DNA from: Candidatus Avelusimicrobium luingense
GTDB lineage: Bacteria > Elusimicrobiota > Elusimicrobia > Elusimicrobiales > Elusimicrobiaceae
Direction of reading: 5' to 3'
Length of the DNA stretch: 64,000 nucleotides
Assembly: GCA_900315845.1 (NCBI GenBank)
Contig: OOHK01000001.1
Location: 186,001 to 250,000, forward strand
Under the pieces are notes generated by a model. That model did no database searches. It worked only from the letters and a program-made list of their open reading frames with translations, and had not been told where the DNA came from. This document shows positions 25,838 to 33,596 of this stretch, in pieces. Every line of letters starts with the position of its first letter. Position 1 is the stretch's first letter. Both the position numbers and the translations under genes were made by a program.

Positions 25838-26475
25838 AACAATAAAGGTATGGTTGCCCCCTCCTGACTCATTCGGTCTTTGAAGTGGAGTAACAGGGAA
25901 CTTTTCAAGCCGCTCTTAAGCACTTTACTGGCCGCCACGGCATAATCGTTGGCGGTTTGACCGGAGGACGGAGCCGGCACATAATACGGGAAATGATGTT
26001 CCCGGGCGTAAGACGGTTTTAAGCGCGCCACATTAAACCCGGCAGCCGCAGCCGAAGCCGCCACCGCTTCCGACTCAAATGAGTTTTTTTCTTCTTGTTC
26101 CAACAAGTGCTTGAGTGCATCCAACCCAAACACGCACACCGGGGGATAATCAATGTGAAATTGTTTTGCTAACGTTTGGCGGATAATCTCGTAATCATGT
26201 TGCATACGAGCACGAAGTTCTTTTTCTTGAGAACGGTTTTTTTCGGAAAAGATAAAAACAAGCAGTTCGGCCGGAGCATCAAAATAAATAAGGTCTCCGT
26301 CGTGGTGGAAAAAAGCGCCGCAGGCCGGGCATTGGACTAAATTTAATTCGCCTCCCAACGCCGCATTTTTCAAATCGGGGTCTTGGTCTGCGCTGATGAG
26401 CGACCAATATTCCACATCAAATTCTTCACAACCGTTCGGGCAGCATACCGCCGCTTCGTTTTTAATAGATTTCAT
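25834..26475 (-). CDS. CpXC-domain protein, function unknown
   Basis: 213 residues from the ATG at 26475; an in-frame TTG at 26493 is possible but lacks support. The N-terminus has CCPNGCEEFDVEYWSLISA, and LVQCPACGAFFHH with a second Cys pair at ~50-60, then DLIYFDAPAELLVFIFSEK. This matches the CpXC family, a likely zinc-binding domain of unknown role found in many gut bacteria. The C-terminal half is helical and not recognised. A TATAAT box lies exactly six bases before the ATG with no ribosome site, suggesting a leaderless transcript. It is followed by cca with a 4-base overlap. Confidence 0.8.
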   Translation of the reverse strand: MKSIKNEAAVCCPNGCEEFDVEYWSLISADQDPDLKNAALGGELNLVQCPACGAFFHHDGDLIYFDAPAELLVFIFSEKNRSQEKELRARMQHDYEIIRQTLAKQFHIDYPPVCVFGLDALKHLLEQEEKNSFESEAVAASAAAAGFNVARLKPSYAREHHFPYYVPAPSSGQTANDYAVAASKVLKSGLKSSLLLHFKDRMSQEGATIPLLL

Positions 26476-26481
26476 AGGTAT

Positions 26482-26487
26482 ATTATA
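26482..26487 (-). promoter_or_regulatory. -10 box of a putative leaderless CpXC-cca transcript
   Basis: Perfect TATAAT on the minus strand, then ATACCT, then ATG at 26475. The spacing places the expected start of transcription at the A of the ATG. No clear -35 box was found. Confidence 0.6.
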
Positions 26488-26593
26488 TCCCAAACAAGGT
26501 GCTTTTCTACCAAACGCAAGCCCTTATTTTATATTAGATTTTGAAATTTCACGTCTTATACTTATATTGTAGCCGATTTCGCCTTGGCTTTGC

Positions 26594-26631
26594 AAAAAGG
26601 TTATCCTATCGGGGAACACTCATTGGATAAC
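26594..26631 (-). terminator. Possible terminator of tRNA-Arg(TCG)
   Basis: Stem GTTATCC / GGATAAC with an 18-base loop, followed by CTTTTT on the minus strand, ~22 bases after the tRNA 3' end. A T7 run also directly follows the tRNA. Weak. Confidence 0.4.
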
Positions 26632-26652
26632 AATATTTTAGGCCGAAAAAAA

Positions 26653-26725
26653 CGCCCCGTACAAGATTCGAACTCGTATCTTTGGTTCCGAAGACCAACG
26701 CTCTATCCAGTTGAACTAACGGGGC
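26653..26725 (-). tRNA. tRNA-Arg (anticodon TCG)
   Basis: Complete 73-base cloverleaf on the minus strand. The acceptor GCCCCGT pairs with ACGGGGC, discriminator G. The D stem is GTTC/GAGC, anticodon stem TTGGT/ACCAA with loop CTTCGGA giving anticodon TCG (reads CGA), and T arm ACGAG-TTCGAAT-CTTGT. CCA is not encoded. Located between a pilin gene and the CpXC gene. Confidence 0.96.
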
Positions 26726-26747
26726 ATTATAGGTATTGTAGCAAATT

Positions 26748-26783
26748 ATACCGCTTATCACCGAAATAGGCGATAAGCGGTAT
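26748..26783 (-). terminator. Stem-loop after pilin 26802
   Basis: Twelve-base inverted repeat ATACCGCTTATC / GATAAGCGGTAT with two further inner pairs and a short loop, 19 bases after the pilin stop. The trailing T tract is weak, so it may act as terminator or 3' stabiliser. Confidence 0.55.
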
Positions 26784-26801
26784 TGAACAAAATAACACTT
26801 T

Positions 26802-27293
26802 CTACCGGGAAATTAAATACATATCATAACTGGAGTTGCTCGGATCCACCATTACTTCCGTATCCCCATACATCTTTTTACAAACCTGTTGGGTTTTAGC
26901 CGTTCCCGTTAACGAACAATACATTTTCCCTTTATTAAGTTGATAAATCAAATACACGTAATTGGGCAGAAATTTCGCTCTTGTTTCTAAATGGGGAGCC
27001 GTTCCGTTGGTGTCCAATATAATAGCCGTCCAATTGGGGCTGAAAACGCTCGCGCCAACCCCCATGTCTAACGCATCCATATCCGTCGTATATTCACCGT
27101 TAGCCAAGTAATAGGCTTCTTCCGCTTTTCCCATGGATTCCAATACGGCCATAGCCTGCGTCATTTTGGCTTTATTAACGGCTTGTTTATATTGTGGAAG
27201 TGCTACCGACGCCAAAATGCCGATAATTAAAACCACCACCAATAATTCTATCAGCGTAAAACCGCCTAAACGACCGGATATTTTATGTGTCAT
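26802..27293 (-). CDS. Type IV prepilin (pilin B)
   Basis: Type IV pilin/pseudopilin, 163 residues from the ATG at 27293. An in-frame ATG at 27317 would add eight residues, but AAGGAG lies eight bases before 27293, so that start is chosen. Leader MTHKISGRLGG, cleavage after Gly, mature FTLIELLVVVLIIGILASVA with Glu +5. Continues LPQYKQAVNKAKMTQAMAVL. The C-terminal head has one Cys pair about 15 residues apart (MYCSLTG, QVCKKM), the usual disulphide loop of type IV pilins. Monocistronic, with its own promoter holding a T11 run; it lies between tRNA-Arg(TCG) and yebC. Confidence 0.94.
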   Translation of the reverse strand: MTHKISGRLGGFTLIELLVVVLIIGILASVALPQYKQAVNKAKMTQAMAVLESMGKAEEAYYLANGEYTTDMDALDMGVGASVFSPNWTAIILDTNGTAPHLETRAKFLPNYVYLIYQLNKGKMYCSLTGTAKTQQVCKKMYGDTEVMVDPSNSSYDMYLISR

Positions 27294-27330
27294 AAAAAGG
27301 CTCCTTGTGTTTAACATAATCCACAGCGAT

Positions 27331-27358
27331 AATTTAACAAAAAAAAAAACAATGTCAA
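27331..27358 (-). promoter_or_regulatory. Promoter of pilin 26802 with T11 tract in the spacer
   Basis: On the minus strand TTGACA (27353-27358), spacer TTG-T11-GT of 16 bases, then TAAATT (27331-27336). The homopolymer is between -35 and -10. The block CTTGACATTG-Tn-GTTAAA recurs upstream of pilin 28783 with n=8. Confidence 0.65.
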
Positions 27359-27417
27359 GTTTTTTATCAAACAGGCCAAAAAATTTTTACGTTAGGCTAT
27401 TCGCATCAACTAAAATT

Positions 27418-27426
27418 TGCTACAAT
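27418..27426 (+). promoter_or_regulatory. Extended -10 promoter of yebC-ruvC
   Basis: TGC-TACAAT, an extended -10 element, 30 bases before the yebC ATG. The same TGCTACAAT string precedes the MORN-repeat gene at 47834. Confidence 0.6.
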
Positions 27427-27456
27427 AAAGTATCTTATGCAGTAAGGAGTAAACCC

Positions 27457-28215
27457 ATGGGTGGACATTCACACTGGGCCGGTATTAAACACAAAAAGGC
27501 CCTCGTAGACGCCAAAAAAGGCAAAGTATTTACAAAAATTTTACGGGAAATCACGATCGCCGCTAAAATGAGCGGCGGCAACCCCGACCAAAACCCGCGC
27601 TTGCGCAAAGCCGTAGATGATGCACGCGCCGCTAACATGCCGTCCGATAACGTTAAACGCGCTATCATGAAAGGTACGGGCCAACTGCCCGGTGTATCGT
27701 ACGAAGAAATCACGTACGAAGGATACGGCCCGGGTTCGGTGGCGATTATCGTAGAATGCACCACGGATAACAAAAACCGCACGTTCGCGGAAATCCGCAA
27801 AATTTTCACCAGCCACGGCGGCTCTATCGGCACGGCGGGTTGTGTGTCGTACATGTTTAAAAGCAAAGGCATGATCGTGGTAAAGAAAGAAGATATTTCC
27901 GAAGACGATTTAATGAACTTGGCCTTGGAAGCCGGCGCGGAAGACGTGCGTACTTCCGGTGATGTGTATGAAGTAATTACCAACCCGGATATGAACGAAT
28001 TGGAAGCCGTCAAAAAAGCCATTGAAGCCAAAGGCATTACCCCCGAATCGGCCGATTTGACCATGTTGCCGGATACCGACGTCAGCATTACGGACGAACA
28101 TACCGCCGAAACGCTGATGAAAATGTTGGAAGCGTTAGATGATCACGACGATACAAAGAACGTCTATGACAACTCCAACATTGACGAAGCCGTCGCGGCA
28201 AAACTCAATGCCTAA
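27457..28215 (+). CDS. yebC: YebC/PmpR-family protein
   Basis: Conserved cytoplasmic protein, 252 residues from the ATG at 27457, which follows AAGGAG; the frame is open further upstream but that region is promoter. Hallmarks: GGHSHWAGIKHKKALVDAKK at the N-terminus, FTKILREITIAAKMSGGNPD, ARAANMPSDNVKRAIMKGTG and YEGYGPGSVAIIVE, CVSYMFKSKGMI. Family members act as transcription regulators or in translation of proline stretches. It overlaps ruvC by 8 bases, matching the widespread yebC-ruvC linkage; ruvA and ruvB do not follow. Confidence 0.97.
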   Translation: MGGHSHWAGIKHKKALVDAKKGKVFTKILREITIAAKMSGGNPDQNPRLRKAVDDARAANMPSDNVKRAIMKGTGQLPGVSYEEITYEGYGPGSVAIIVECTTDNKNRTFAEIRKIFTSHGGSIGTAGCVSYMFKSKGMIVVKKEDISEDDLMNLALEAGAEDVRTSGDVYEVITNPDMNELEAVKKAIEAKGITPESADLTMLPDTDVSITDEHTAETLMKMLEALDDHDDTKNVYDNSNIDEAVAAKLNA

Positions 28216-28786
28216 CGGCGCGGATAAAACCGTTACCGTATTAGGGATTGACCCCGGTTTAGACAGAACGGGATGGGCGATTGTAACACGAAACGCCCGT
28301 TCCGTTCTTTCTTTGCGTGCGTGCGGTTTAATTCATACCGACGCCGGACAGGAATTACCTAAACGGCTGGATTATATCTTTCGCCAACTTCAGCAAATTT
28401 TAAAGACCTACGCCCCCGACCAAGTAGCCATGGAACAAAACTTTTTCTTAAAGCGCGCCACCACCATGGCAAATACCGTTATGACGCGCGGTGTAATTAT
28501 TTTGGCGTGCGAACAAGCGGGCAAAGAAATTACGTTTTATCCCCCCCGCCGCGTTAAAATGATGATTTGCGGTACGGGCACCGCCGATAAAAAACAAGTC
28601 CAGCGCATGGTACAACTCACGCTGAACTTGGATAAAGCCCCATCGCCCGACGATACGGCTGATGCGGTAGCCATTGGAATATGCCACTTAAAAACGGCTC
28701 CGTTAGCCAGTCAAATCAATTTGAAAGCGGCGTTTTTAGAAAAACTAAAAGCCGCCCGCGAACAACAAATTAAAAAGAAACGTTAA
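28208..28786 (+). CDS. ruvC: Holliday junction resolvase RuvC
   Basis: Homodimeric endonuclease that resolves Holliday junctions after RuvAB branch migration. 192 residues from the ATG at 28208, which overlaps the end of yebC. The family start VTVLGIDPGLDRTGWAIV carries the first catalytic Asp; VAMEQNFFLKRATTM gives the catalytic Glu, TGTADKKQVQRMV the DNA-binding segment, and SPDDTADAVAIGICH the last two Asp. About 15-20 residues longer than typical RuvC, mainly a basic C-terminal tail. Its stop overlaps the end of a convergent pilin gene by four bases. Confidence 0.96.
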   Translation: MPNGADKTVTVLGIDPGLDRTGWAIVTRNARSVLSLRACGLIHTDAGQELPKRLDYIFRQLQQILKTYAPDQVAMEQNFFLKRATTMANTVMTRGVIILACEQAGKEITFYPPRRVKMMICGTGTADKKQVQRMVQLTLNLDKAPSPDDTADAVAIGICHLKTAPLASQINLKAAFLEKLKAAREQQIKKKR

Positions 28787-29229
28787 AAGCGTACCGCACA
28801 ATTTCTATGAGGACTTCCAAATGTGTTCGTTTGACACAAATACTTGCATAGTTTTTCTGACATGGCGGAAGTTCCCGGCCAACAATACATCTCACCGCCA
28901 TAATACTTTTCTAAAGTTATAGCGTACTTACTTGAATAACAGGCAAACGAATTATTACCAAGTCCACCACTCGCGTAGCACGAAAAATCATTGACGGTAA
29001 GCGGAGTTTCAACGGCCAACAAACTGAAATCTGTAGTGTAATCTCCGTTTGCCAATCTAAATACTTCTTGTGCGTTTTCAATGCTTTTTATTACAGGTAA
29101 CATCCGATTTACACGTGCTTTGGCAACGGCTAAATTATATTGCGGGAGCGCCACCGCCGCTAAAATTCCGATAATCAAAACCACTACCAATAATTCTATA
29201 AGCGTAAATGCTTGGTCATTTTTCATCAA
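28783..29229 (-). CDS. Type IV prepilin (pilin C)
   Basis: Type IV pilin/pseudopilin, 148 residues. Leader MMKNDQA with Ala rather than Gly at -1, then mature FTLIELLVVVLIIGILAAVA with Glu +5 and LPQYNLAVAKARVNRMLPVI. The head contains six Cys (FSCYASG, FACYSSK, MYCWPG, KLCKYLC, RNCAVRF). AAGGAG precedes the first ATG; a second ATG follows directly. Monocistronic with a promoter carrying a T8 run. It ends tail-to-tail with ruvC with a four-base overlap and no terminator visible between them. Confidence 0.93.
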   Translation of the reverse strand: MMKNDQAFTLIELLVVVLIIGILAAVALPQYNLAVAKARVNRMLPVIKSIENAQEVFRLANGDYTTDFSLLAVETPLTVNDFSCYASGGLGNNSFACYSSKYAITLEKYYGGEMYCWPGTSAMSEKLCKYLCQTNTFGSPHRNCAVRF

Positions 29230-29260
29230 AGTTCTCCTTATTTGATATTCAACATCCTTT

Positions 29261-29290
29261 AATATATTTTAACAAAAAAAACAATGTCAA
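29261..29290 (-). promoter_or_regulatory. Promoter of pilin 28783 with T8 tract in the spacer
   Basis: On the minus strand TTGACA (29285-29290), an 18-base spacer TTG-T8-GTTAAAA, and TATATT (29261-29266). An internal TAAAAT would be only 13 bases from the -35. It aligns with the promoter of pilin 26802, differing mainly in tract length. Confidence 0.65.
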
Positions 29291-29327
29291 GTTTCTGTTT
29301 ATGCCGACGGTAAAATAATAAATAATG

Positions 29328-29333
29328 TAAAAT
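29328..29333 (+). promoter_or_regulatory. -10 box of a putative leaderless tatD transcript
   Basis: TAAAAT followed by ATATAT and then the tatD ATG at 29340. There is no Shine-Dalgarno, and spacing puts transcription start at the ATG. Confidence 0.5.
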
Positions 29334-29339
29334 ATATAT

Positions 29340-30149
29340 ATGCAATTTATTGATTCTCATGCCCACTTAAACGATCCCGCCTTTAACGCTGACCGCGACG
29401 AGTTAATTACTACGTGCTTACCGCAGGCCGGCTTGTGCGCCAGCATTGAAATCGGTTGTTCTACCGACGAGTGGCAAGAAACGTTAGACTTATCTGCTAA
29501 ATATCCCGGTTTTATTGGCGCGGTGCTAGGCGTTCATCCGGAATATGCGCCGAAATATAACGCTCAAGAAGAAGCCCGACTTTCCGCACTTTTACAAGAT
29601 AAACGCGCGCTTGCGGTAGGTGAAACGGGGCTAGATTATACGTGTTTGGATAAAGCAAACAAAGATATCCAACACCGCACTTTTTTACAAATGATAGACC
29701 TAGCCAACCACACCCGAAAACCGCTCGTACTGCATGTGCGGCGCGCAGGCGAAGATTACAGCGCGTACGACGATACATTTACCGCACTAAAACACCATTG
29801 GGCCGGTAATTGTCAAACCATTTATCCCGGCGTGCTGCATTGTTTTTGTGCACGCTACGAAGAAGCCAAAAAGGCACTGGATTACGGATTTTTGCTCGGT
29901 ATTAACGGTTGTTTTACCTACAAAAAAAATGAGTATATCCGCGAAGCCGTCAAAAAGGCCGGGGCCGATAAAATTATTTTAGAAACCGATTGTCCGTACT
30001 TGTCCCCCCAAGGCAAACGCGGCACCAGAAACGATCCGTCCAATATCCCTTTAATTGCACAATACGTAGCCGATTACTTGGATGTACCGTTGGAAAAATT
30101 AGCCGAACTAACTACGCAACATACAAAACAGTTGTATGGATTACCGTAA
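29340..30149 (+). CDS. tatD: TatD-family metal-dependent hydrolase
   Basis: TIM-barrel metallohydrolase (YcfH/YjjV/TatD family), likely a 3'-5' DNase or D-aminoacyl-tRNA deacylase-like enzyme; 269 residues. Metal-binding motifs: FIDSHAHLND at 3-12, AVGETGLDYTCLDK (Glu ligand), PLVLHVRRAG (His), YPGVLHCF (His) and ILETDCPYLSP (Asp). Length and motifs are normal. It is divergent from pilin C, with ~110 bases between the starts. No ribosome site precedes the ATG, and the TAAAAT box is six bases away. Confidence 0.93.
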   Translation: MQFIDSHAHLNDPAFNADRDELITTCLPQAGLCASIEIGCSTDEWQETLDLSAKYPGFIGAVLGVHPEYAPKYNAQEEARLSALLQDKRALAVGETGLDYTCLDKANKDIQHRTFLQMIDLANHTRKPLVLHVRRAGEDYSAYDDTFTALKHHWAGNCQTIYPGVLHCFCARYEEAKKALDYGFLLGINGCFTYKKNEYIREAVKKAGADKIILETDCPYLSPQGKRGTRNDPSNIPLIAQYVADYLDVPLEKLAELTTQHTKQLYGLP

Positions 30150-30179
30150 ATTTGTTATATTGCTTATACGAGGGAATGT

Positions 30180-30827
30180 ATGAAAAAAACTTATCTTTTT
30201 ATATTATGCACCGGCTTAGTTTTGGCTGGTTGTACATCTAAAGAACAGGACGAAAAAATCAAAGTTTTTTGGGGCAATCAACTTTTTGATGTCATGATGA
30301 AAGCCTCCGCTAAAAACCCGGCCATGTTACAAAAAAACATGCCGCTTTCAGTAGTTCAATCGGCTTCGGTACGCCCGCAACACGTCATGTCCGACAAAAC
30401 CAATCATATGACGGGCAATATATCCACGGTGAACACCCATGGGAATGTGACCACTCAAAATGCATCTAAAACGCCACAAGTTCAAGTATTAGACGTCACA
30501 ACGGAAGAAGATATCTTGCCGGGCAAAGCCCCTTATGCAGAACGGGTGCGCATGACCAGCGCCTTGGGACACGTGCAAGAAAACAATCAAGCCATCTTAA
30601 AAGATTTACAATCTACCTTCGGTGAAGAAGTAAAAAATTCGGCATTCTATATTACTTTAGACACCGAACGTAAACTTAAAAAAGAAGCGGCCGCTGCCTT
30701 AAATTATAAGGCTTATGTAGCGCGTCAAACACAAATTTTGGCCGAACAAGACAAGGCCATCAAACAACTCATGCAACAAAACAAGAGCAGTTTGCGCCGC
30801 ATCAAAAATACAACTGCTGTTAATTAA
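30180..30827 (+). CDS. Putative lipoprotein, function unknown
   Basis: 215 residues, not recognised. It starts MKKTYLFILCTGLVLAGCTS, a lipoprotein signal with lipobox LAGC (lipidated Cys at 18). The mature part is mostly polar: a Gln/Asn/Thr-rich stretch near 70-100 (MTGNISTVNTHGNVTTQNAS), a short hydrophobic-poor middle, and a C-terminal helical region with Lys/Gln (EQDKAIKQLMQQNKSSLRRI) that may be a coiled coil. It starts 30 bases after tatD with a GAGGG site and is followed by a terminator. Membrane anchoring is well supported; role unknown. Confidence 0.82.
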   Translation: MKKTYLFILCTGLVLAGCTSKEQDEKIKVFWGNQLFDVMMKASAKNPAMLQKNMPLSVVQSASVRPQHVMSDKTNHMTGNISTVNTHGNVTTQNASKTPQVQVLDVTTEEDILPGKAPYAERVRMTSALGHVQENNQAILKDLQSTFGEEVKNSAFYITLDTERKLKKEAAAALNYKAYVARQTQILAEQDKAIKQLMQQNKSSLRRIKNTTAVN

Positions 30828-30842
30828 AAACAGTTTTATTAT

Positions 30843-30874
30843 AAACTCCGGTTTCACCGCCGGAGTTTTTTATT
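30843..30874 (+). terminator. Terminator of the lipoprotein gene
   Basis: Stem AAACTCCGG / CCGGAGTTT with an 8-base loop and a following T run, 15 bases after the stop. Confidence 0.9.
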
Positions 30875-30961
30875 TTTATAGCCGTAAAAGAGACTTCTCT
30901 TTTTATACCCAAAATGGTATGCTAATGTTTTCAAGTCGTATCAATAAGGAGATTAAAAATT

Positions 30962-32278
30962 ATGCGCATGATTGATATTATTATTAAAAAACGCAGTAAC
31001 AAACCGCTTACGCAAGAAGAATTTAATTTTGTAGCGCAAGGGGCGGCTAAAGCAACCGTGCCGGATTATCAACTCTCATCTTTTTTAATGGCCTGCTTTT
31101 TGAACCCATTATCCGATAAAGAAACCGCTATGTTCACTAAAGCCATGGCGCACTCCGGCGGACGATTAGATTTCAAAAAAATCACCAAACTTCCCAAAGT
31201 AGATAAACACTCCACCGGCGGCGTGGGCGACGGAATTTCGCTCGCACTGGCCCCGCTCGTAGCCTGCGCGGGAGCGGCCGTGCCGATGATGTCCGGCCGC
31301 GGGCTCGGTCATACCGGCGGCACATTAGACAAATTAGAATCTATGAAAAATTTTAATGTGCGTGTCCCTGTGAAAGATATTTACAAGCAAATTCAAAAAC
31401 TCAATGTATGTATGTTTGGGCAAACAAGCGATCTGGCCCCCGCCGACCGGAAATTATATTCCTTGCGCGATGCTTCCGGCTCGGTAGAAAGCCGCCCGCT
31501 GATTGTGGCAAGTATTTTGTCTAAAAAATATGCCGAAGGCGTGGATAGCCTTTTAATGGACGTCAAATACGGTTCCGGTGCGTTTATGCAAAAACTGGAA
31601 GATAGCCGCAAACTGGCCCGTGCGCTTGTTACAACCGCCAAACTCTTGGGTATTAAATGCCGCGCCCTGATTACTTATATGGACCAACCGTTGGGCCACG
31701 CTATCGGTAACGCGAGCGAAATGCGCCAAACCATTGAAATTTTGAAAGGTAATAAAAATCTCGCGCCCGACTTCTACGCATTATTAGTAGAAGAAGCCAC
31801 CCAAATGTTGCTTATCAGCGGCGCACAAAAAGACGCTAAAAAAGCACGTAAATTAGTAGAAGAAAAAATTGCCAACGGCCAAGCCGCCGCCAAACTGCGC
31901 GAAATGATTAAGTGGCAAGGCGGTAATCCGGCCGTGGTGGATAAACCCGCCGTTTATTTCAAAGATGCTAAACTCAACTACGAACTCAAAGCCGACAAAA
32001 ACGGTTACGTGGAACATATTGATGCCAAAACCGCCGGTTGCGCGGCTGTACTTTTGGGAGCCGGCCGCAACACCATGGAAGACGCCATTGATTACGGCGC
32101 GGGTATTTGGCTAAATAAAAAAGGTGGAGAGCCCGTCAAAAAAGGCGACGTGATTGCCACTATTTACGCGTCTGACAAAAAGCGTTTAGAGGCGGGCGTA
32201 GCCCTGTTCAAAACGGCCGTCAAAATCGGTGCTAAAAAACCGGCCGCGTATAAGATTGTTAAAGAAGTGATTAAATAA
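30962..32278 (+). CDS. pdp: Pyrimidine-nucleoside (thymidine) phosphorylase
   Basis: Phosphorolysis of thymidine and/or uridine to base plus (deoxy)ribose-1-phosphate in nucleoside salvage; cytoplasmic. 438 residues. The start MRMIDIIIKKRSNKPLTQEE matches Bacillus-type Pdp. The family signature is at ~80-130: KVDKHSTGGVGDGISLALAP and MSGRGLGHTGGTLDKLES. The Lys/Ser phosphate site, SVESRPLIVASILSKKYAEG, and the C-terminal domain with GCAAVLLGAGRNTMED are present. AAGGAG precedes the ATG and a strong terminator follows, so it is probably transcribed alone. Pdp versus DeoA specificity cannot be settled by eye. Confidence 0.95.
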   Translation: MRMIDIIIKKRSNKPLTQEEFNFVAQGAAKATVPDYQLSSFLMACFLNPLSDKETAMFTKAMAHSGGRLDFKKITKLPKVDKHSTGGVGDGISLALAPLVACAGAAVPMMSGRGLGHTGGTLDKLESMKNFNVRVPVKDIYKQIQKLNVCMFGQTSDLAPADRKLYSLRDASGSVESRPLIVASILSKKYAEGVDSLLMDVKYGSGAFMQKLEDSRKLARALVTTAKLLGIKCRALITYMDQPLGHAIGNASEMRQTIEILKGNKNLAPDFYALLVEEATQMLLISGAQKDAKKARKLVEEKIANGQAAAKLREMIKWQGGNPAVVDKPAVYFKDAKLNYELKADKNGYVEHIDAKTAGCAAVLLGAGRNTMEDAIDYGAGIWLNKKGGEPVKKGDVIATIYASDKKRLEAGVALFKTAVKIGAKKPAAYKIVKEVIK

Positions 32279-32291
32279 AAATTAGTTTTCC

Positions 32292-32322
32292 TAAACCCCC
32301 GTTTATCAAGCGGGGGTTTTAT
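32292..32322 (+). terminator. Terminator of pdp
   Basis: Stem AAACCCCCG / CGGGGGTTT with a 9-base loop and T run, 14 bases after the pdp stop. Confidence 0.92.
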
Positions 32323-32361
32323 AATGGACAAAGAGGCCCATCAACAGACCACTATCAAAAA

Positions 32362-32370
32362 TGATAAAAT
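32362..32370 (+). promoter_or_regulatory. Extended -10 box of a putative leaderless tgt transcript
   Basis: TGA-TAAAAT, then GATGTT and the ATG at 32377. The six-base gap places the transcript start at the ATG. No Shine-Dalgarno is present. Confidence 0.6.
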
Positions 32371-32376
32371 GATGTT

Positions 32377-33543
32377 ATGGTTTCGCCTTTCAAAATTCTC
32401 GCCAAAGATTCGTCTTGCAAAGCCCGTACCGGCATCCTTTATACCCGGCATGGCGCCGTTCATACGCCTGTATTTATGCCGGTAGCCACACAAGCGTGCG
32501 TCAAAGCGCTTACCGACGAAGATTTGGAAAACGCCGGAGCCGAATGTTTGCTTTCTAATACCTATCACTTATATTTGCGCCCGACGACAAAAATTTTACA
32601 AACGATGGGCGGTATCCATAAGTTTATGCATTGGGGCGGCAGCATACTGACCGATTCGGGCGGGTTCCAGGTGTATAGTCTTTCCAAATTCCGTAAAATT
32701 AACGAAGAAGGCGTTACTTTTCAATCTCACCACGACGGAAGCAAACATCTTTTTACGCCGGAAAATGTGATTCAATTTGAAAGCGAAATCGGTTCGGATA
32801 TTTGGACGATGTTAGATGTATGTATCCACGCCAAAGATCCGTCCAAGCACGATGCGCGCGAAGCGTTAAATATCACCAAACGTTGGGCCGAACGTGCCGC
32901 CAAAGCCTACGCTAAAACCGTTGCCGAACAGCAAATTTCCCAGCAAACAGACGGTTCTTTTTCCGTCGGGAATTCATTATTATTCGGCATTATTCAAGGC
33001 TCTATCTTTCCCGATTTACGCAAAGAAGCAGCCCTGCACATGGCCTCCCTTCCGACGCACGGCTATTGTTTAGGCGGGCTTTCGTTGGGTGAAACATTAG
33101 ACCAAATGAATGACTCTGTTTTAGCCGTTACCGAAAATCTGCCCGAGCAAAAACCGCGCTATTTTATGGGGCTTGGTACTCCCGTAGAAATGCTAAACGC
33201 CATTGAACGCGGTGTGGACATGTTTGATTGCGTATGGCCCACACGCGTAGGGCGCAACGGAATGGCCATGACCAGCACCGGACGTGTGAACATCAAAAAT
33301 GCCGAGTACCGCACGCAAGAAATTCCGCTGGACCCGCAGTGCGATTGTTACACTTGCCGCCGTTTCTCACGCGCGTATTTGTGCCATTTGTACCGCTCGG
33401 CAGAACTCACCAGCCACCGCTTAATGAGTATCCACAATATCCGCTTTTTAATCCGCTTAATGGAACGCGCCCGAGAAGCCATTACAAACGGCACGTTCTT
33501 ATCTTTCAAAGAAGAAGTTATCCGCCAATATTTAGCAAAATAA
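32377..33543 (+). CDS. tgt: tRNA-guanine (queuine) transglycosylase
   Basis: Exchanges G34 of GUN-anticodon tRNAs for preQ1 in queuosine synthesis; cytoplasmic, 388 residues. Motifs: HTPVFMPVATQACVKALT, LSNTYHLYLRP, ILTDSGGFQVYSLSK with the catalytic-site Asp, GLSLGE, and PRYFMGLGTPVEML. The zinc site is present at the C-terminus: CDCYTCRRFSRAYLCHLY with the distal His in TSHRLMSIHN. Length is normal. It appears to be a single-gene transcript, with a -10 box six bases before its ATG and a bidirectional terminator after it. Confidence 0.97.
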   Translation: MVSPFKILAKDSSCKARTGILYTRHGAVHTPVFMPVATQACVKALTDEDLENAGAECLLSNTYHLYLRPTTKILQTMGGIHKFMHWGGSILTDSGGFQVYSLSKFRKINEEGVTFQSHHDGSKHLFTPENVIQFESEIGSDIWTMLDVCIHAKDPSKHDAREALNITKRWAERAAKAYAKTVAEQQISQQTDGSFSVGNSLLFGIIQGSIFPDLRKEAALHMASLPTHGYCLGGLSLGETLDQMNDSVLAVTENLPEQKPRYFMGLGTPVEMLNAIERGVDMFDCVWPTRVGRNGMAMTSTGRVNIKNAEYRTQEIPLDPQCDCYTCRRFSRAYLCHLYRSAELTSHRLMSIHNIRFLIRLMERAREAITNGTFLSFKEEVIRQYLAK

Positions 33544-33560
33544 ACGCATAAGAATAACAT

Positions 33561-33588
33561 AAAAAAACTCTCGCGCGGAGAGTTTTTT
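33561..33588. terminator. Bidirectional terminator between tgt and the 33597 gene
   Basis: Stem ACTCTC / GAGAGT flanked by A and T runs on both sides, between convergent genes ending at 33543 (plus) and 33597 (minus). Confidence 0.9.
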
Positions 33589-33596
33589 ATATAAGT

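Noticed and set aside
27435-28088. 217-residue minus-strand frame over yebC
   Set aside because: Antisense of yebC, rich in Ser and Pro as such shadows usually are; YebC on the plus strand is certain.
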